Positions 63,842 to 64,000 of a DNA stretch of 64,000 nucleotides are shown piece after piece. The notes under the pieces were generated by a model, which saw nothing but the letters and a program-made list of their open reading frames with translations, was not told the DNA's origin and made no database searches. The DNA is from Pseudomonas grandcourensis (GTDB lineage Bacteria; Pseudomonadota; Gammaproteobacteria; Pseudomonadales; Pseudomonadaceae). The translations under genes and the position numbers were made by a program. Positions within the stretch are counted from its first letter, which is position 1; the number at the start of each line of letters is the position of its first letter. The stretch is from positions 1,216,501 to 1,280,500 of the forward strand of contig NZ_CP150919.1 in NCBI RefSeq assembly GCF_039909015.1, given 5' to 3'.

Positions 63842-64000
63842 ATGAACACCCGTGGATTGCTCGATCAACTACTCAAGTCCGGCCAGGACCTGTTGCAGAA
63901 CAAGGCCGGCAGCCAGCAGCAAAAGGGCGCGAGCGGTGGCACCAGTGCCCTCGGCAGTTTGCTCTCCGGCGCGAGTGGCGGGGCGTTGGCGGCAGGCGCG
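63842..64000 (+). CDS. DUF533/TerB-like protein, N-terminal part (cut by window end)
   Basis: 53 codons to the window edge: NTRGLLDQLLKSGQDLLQNK, then a Gly/Ala/Ser-rich stretch ([18 protein letters not shown]). This opening is typical of DUF533 (TerB-related, YebE-like) proteins, which continue with a membrane-associated segment and a C-terminal TerB-like helical domain. GGAGG lies 7 nt upstream of the ATG. The rest of the gene is outside the window, so the family call rests on the N-terminus only. Confidence 0.72.
   Translation, partial: MNTRGLLDQLLKSGQDLLQNKAGSQQQKGASGGTSALGSLLSGASGGALAAGA

Overview
The window looks like chromosomal DNA of a fluorescent pseudomonad (Pseudomonas fluorescens group). 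The evidence is GC-rich coding sequence, a PQQ glucose dehydrogenase beside an OprB porin, an aauRS-aatPMQJ acidic amino acid locus in the order known from P. putida, opgD, metR, and many copies of Pseudomonas-type REP palindromes, including a pair around a REP-associated tyrosine transposase (RAYT). I see no rRNA, tRNA, CRISPR array, integrase or classical insertion sequence.

Layout. 1-6.9 kb: glucose oxidation and uptake (gcd, oprB), a small VF530-type protein, a Pr6Pr-type membrane protein, and a siderophore-interacting reductase with a His-rich PadR repressor (a YqjH/YqjI-like pair) behind a perfect 16-bp palindrome. 7.3-14.5 kb: a CS1/CFA-I-like (class 5, alpha) fimbrial locus that reads pilin, usher, tip adhesin, chaperone, second pilin, second tip adhesin. 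Its first 450 bp of leader and parts of the first tip gene are AT-rich, and it carries several RNA-scale signals. 14.6-19.2 kb: a 1551-residue toxin or effector with a dermonecrotic-toxin-like (DUF6543-type) body, leucine-rich repeats and a C-terminal NEL-like ubiquitin ligase region. 19.4-25.2 kb: a very large bifunctional penicillin-binding protein, the RAYT with flanking REP doublets, and an amino acid permease preceded by an NtrC-like site and a 5' leader hairpin. 25.3-29.5 kb: an OpgC-type acyltransferase and a gtrABC-type surface glucosylation operon. 29.5-36.7 kb: an FMN-type glutamate synthase-like protein, a LuxR regulator divergent from a nitrilase-family hydrolase, a permease gene remnant, and a NUDIX/LysE/GNAT trio, ending with metR. 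36.8-42.1 kb: a second giant toxin-like protein (1744 residues) without the LRR-NEL tail.

43.4-50.3 kb: the two-component system AauRS and the ABC transporter AatPMQJ. Upstream of aatJ I can read a sigma-54 promoter and two inverted repeats fitting the AauR motif, so the control circuit is visible in the sequence. 50.4-53.2 kb: opgD (periplasmic glucans), a 61-residue protein and a Bro-N domain protein. 53.6-63.6 kb: a putrescine/GABA-type catabolic unit on the minus strand, with the gene order of E. coli ydcSTUV-patD, an additional aldehyde dehydrogenase at the front, an APC permease at the back and a LysR regulator upstream. The window ends inside a DUF533/TerB-like gene.

The parts most worth a second look are the duplicated fimbrial tip/pilin cassette with its leader and intergenic hairpins, the two giant toxin-like proteins, the RAYT-REP unit, and the directly readable AauR/sigma-54 circuit.
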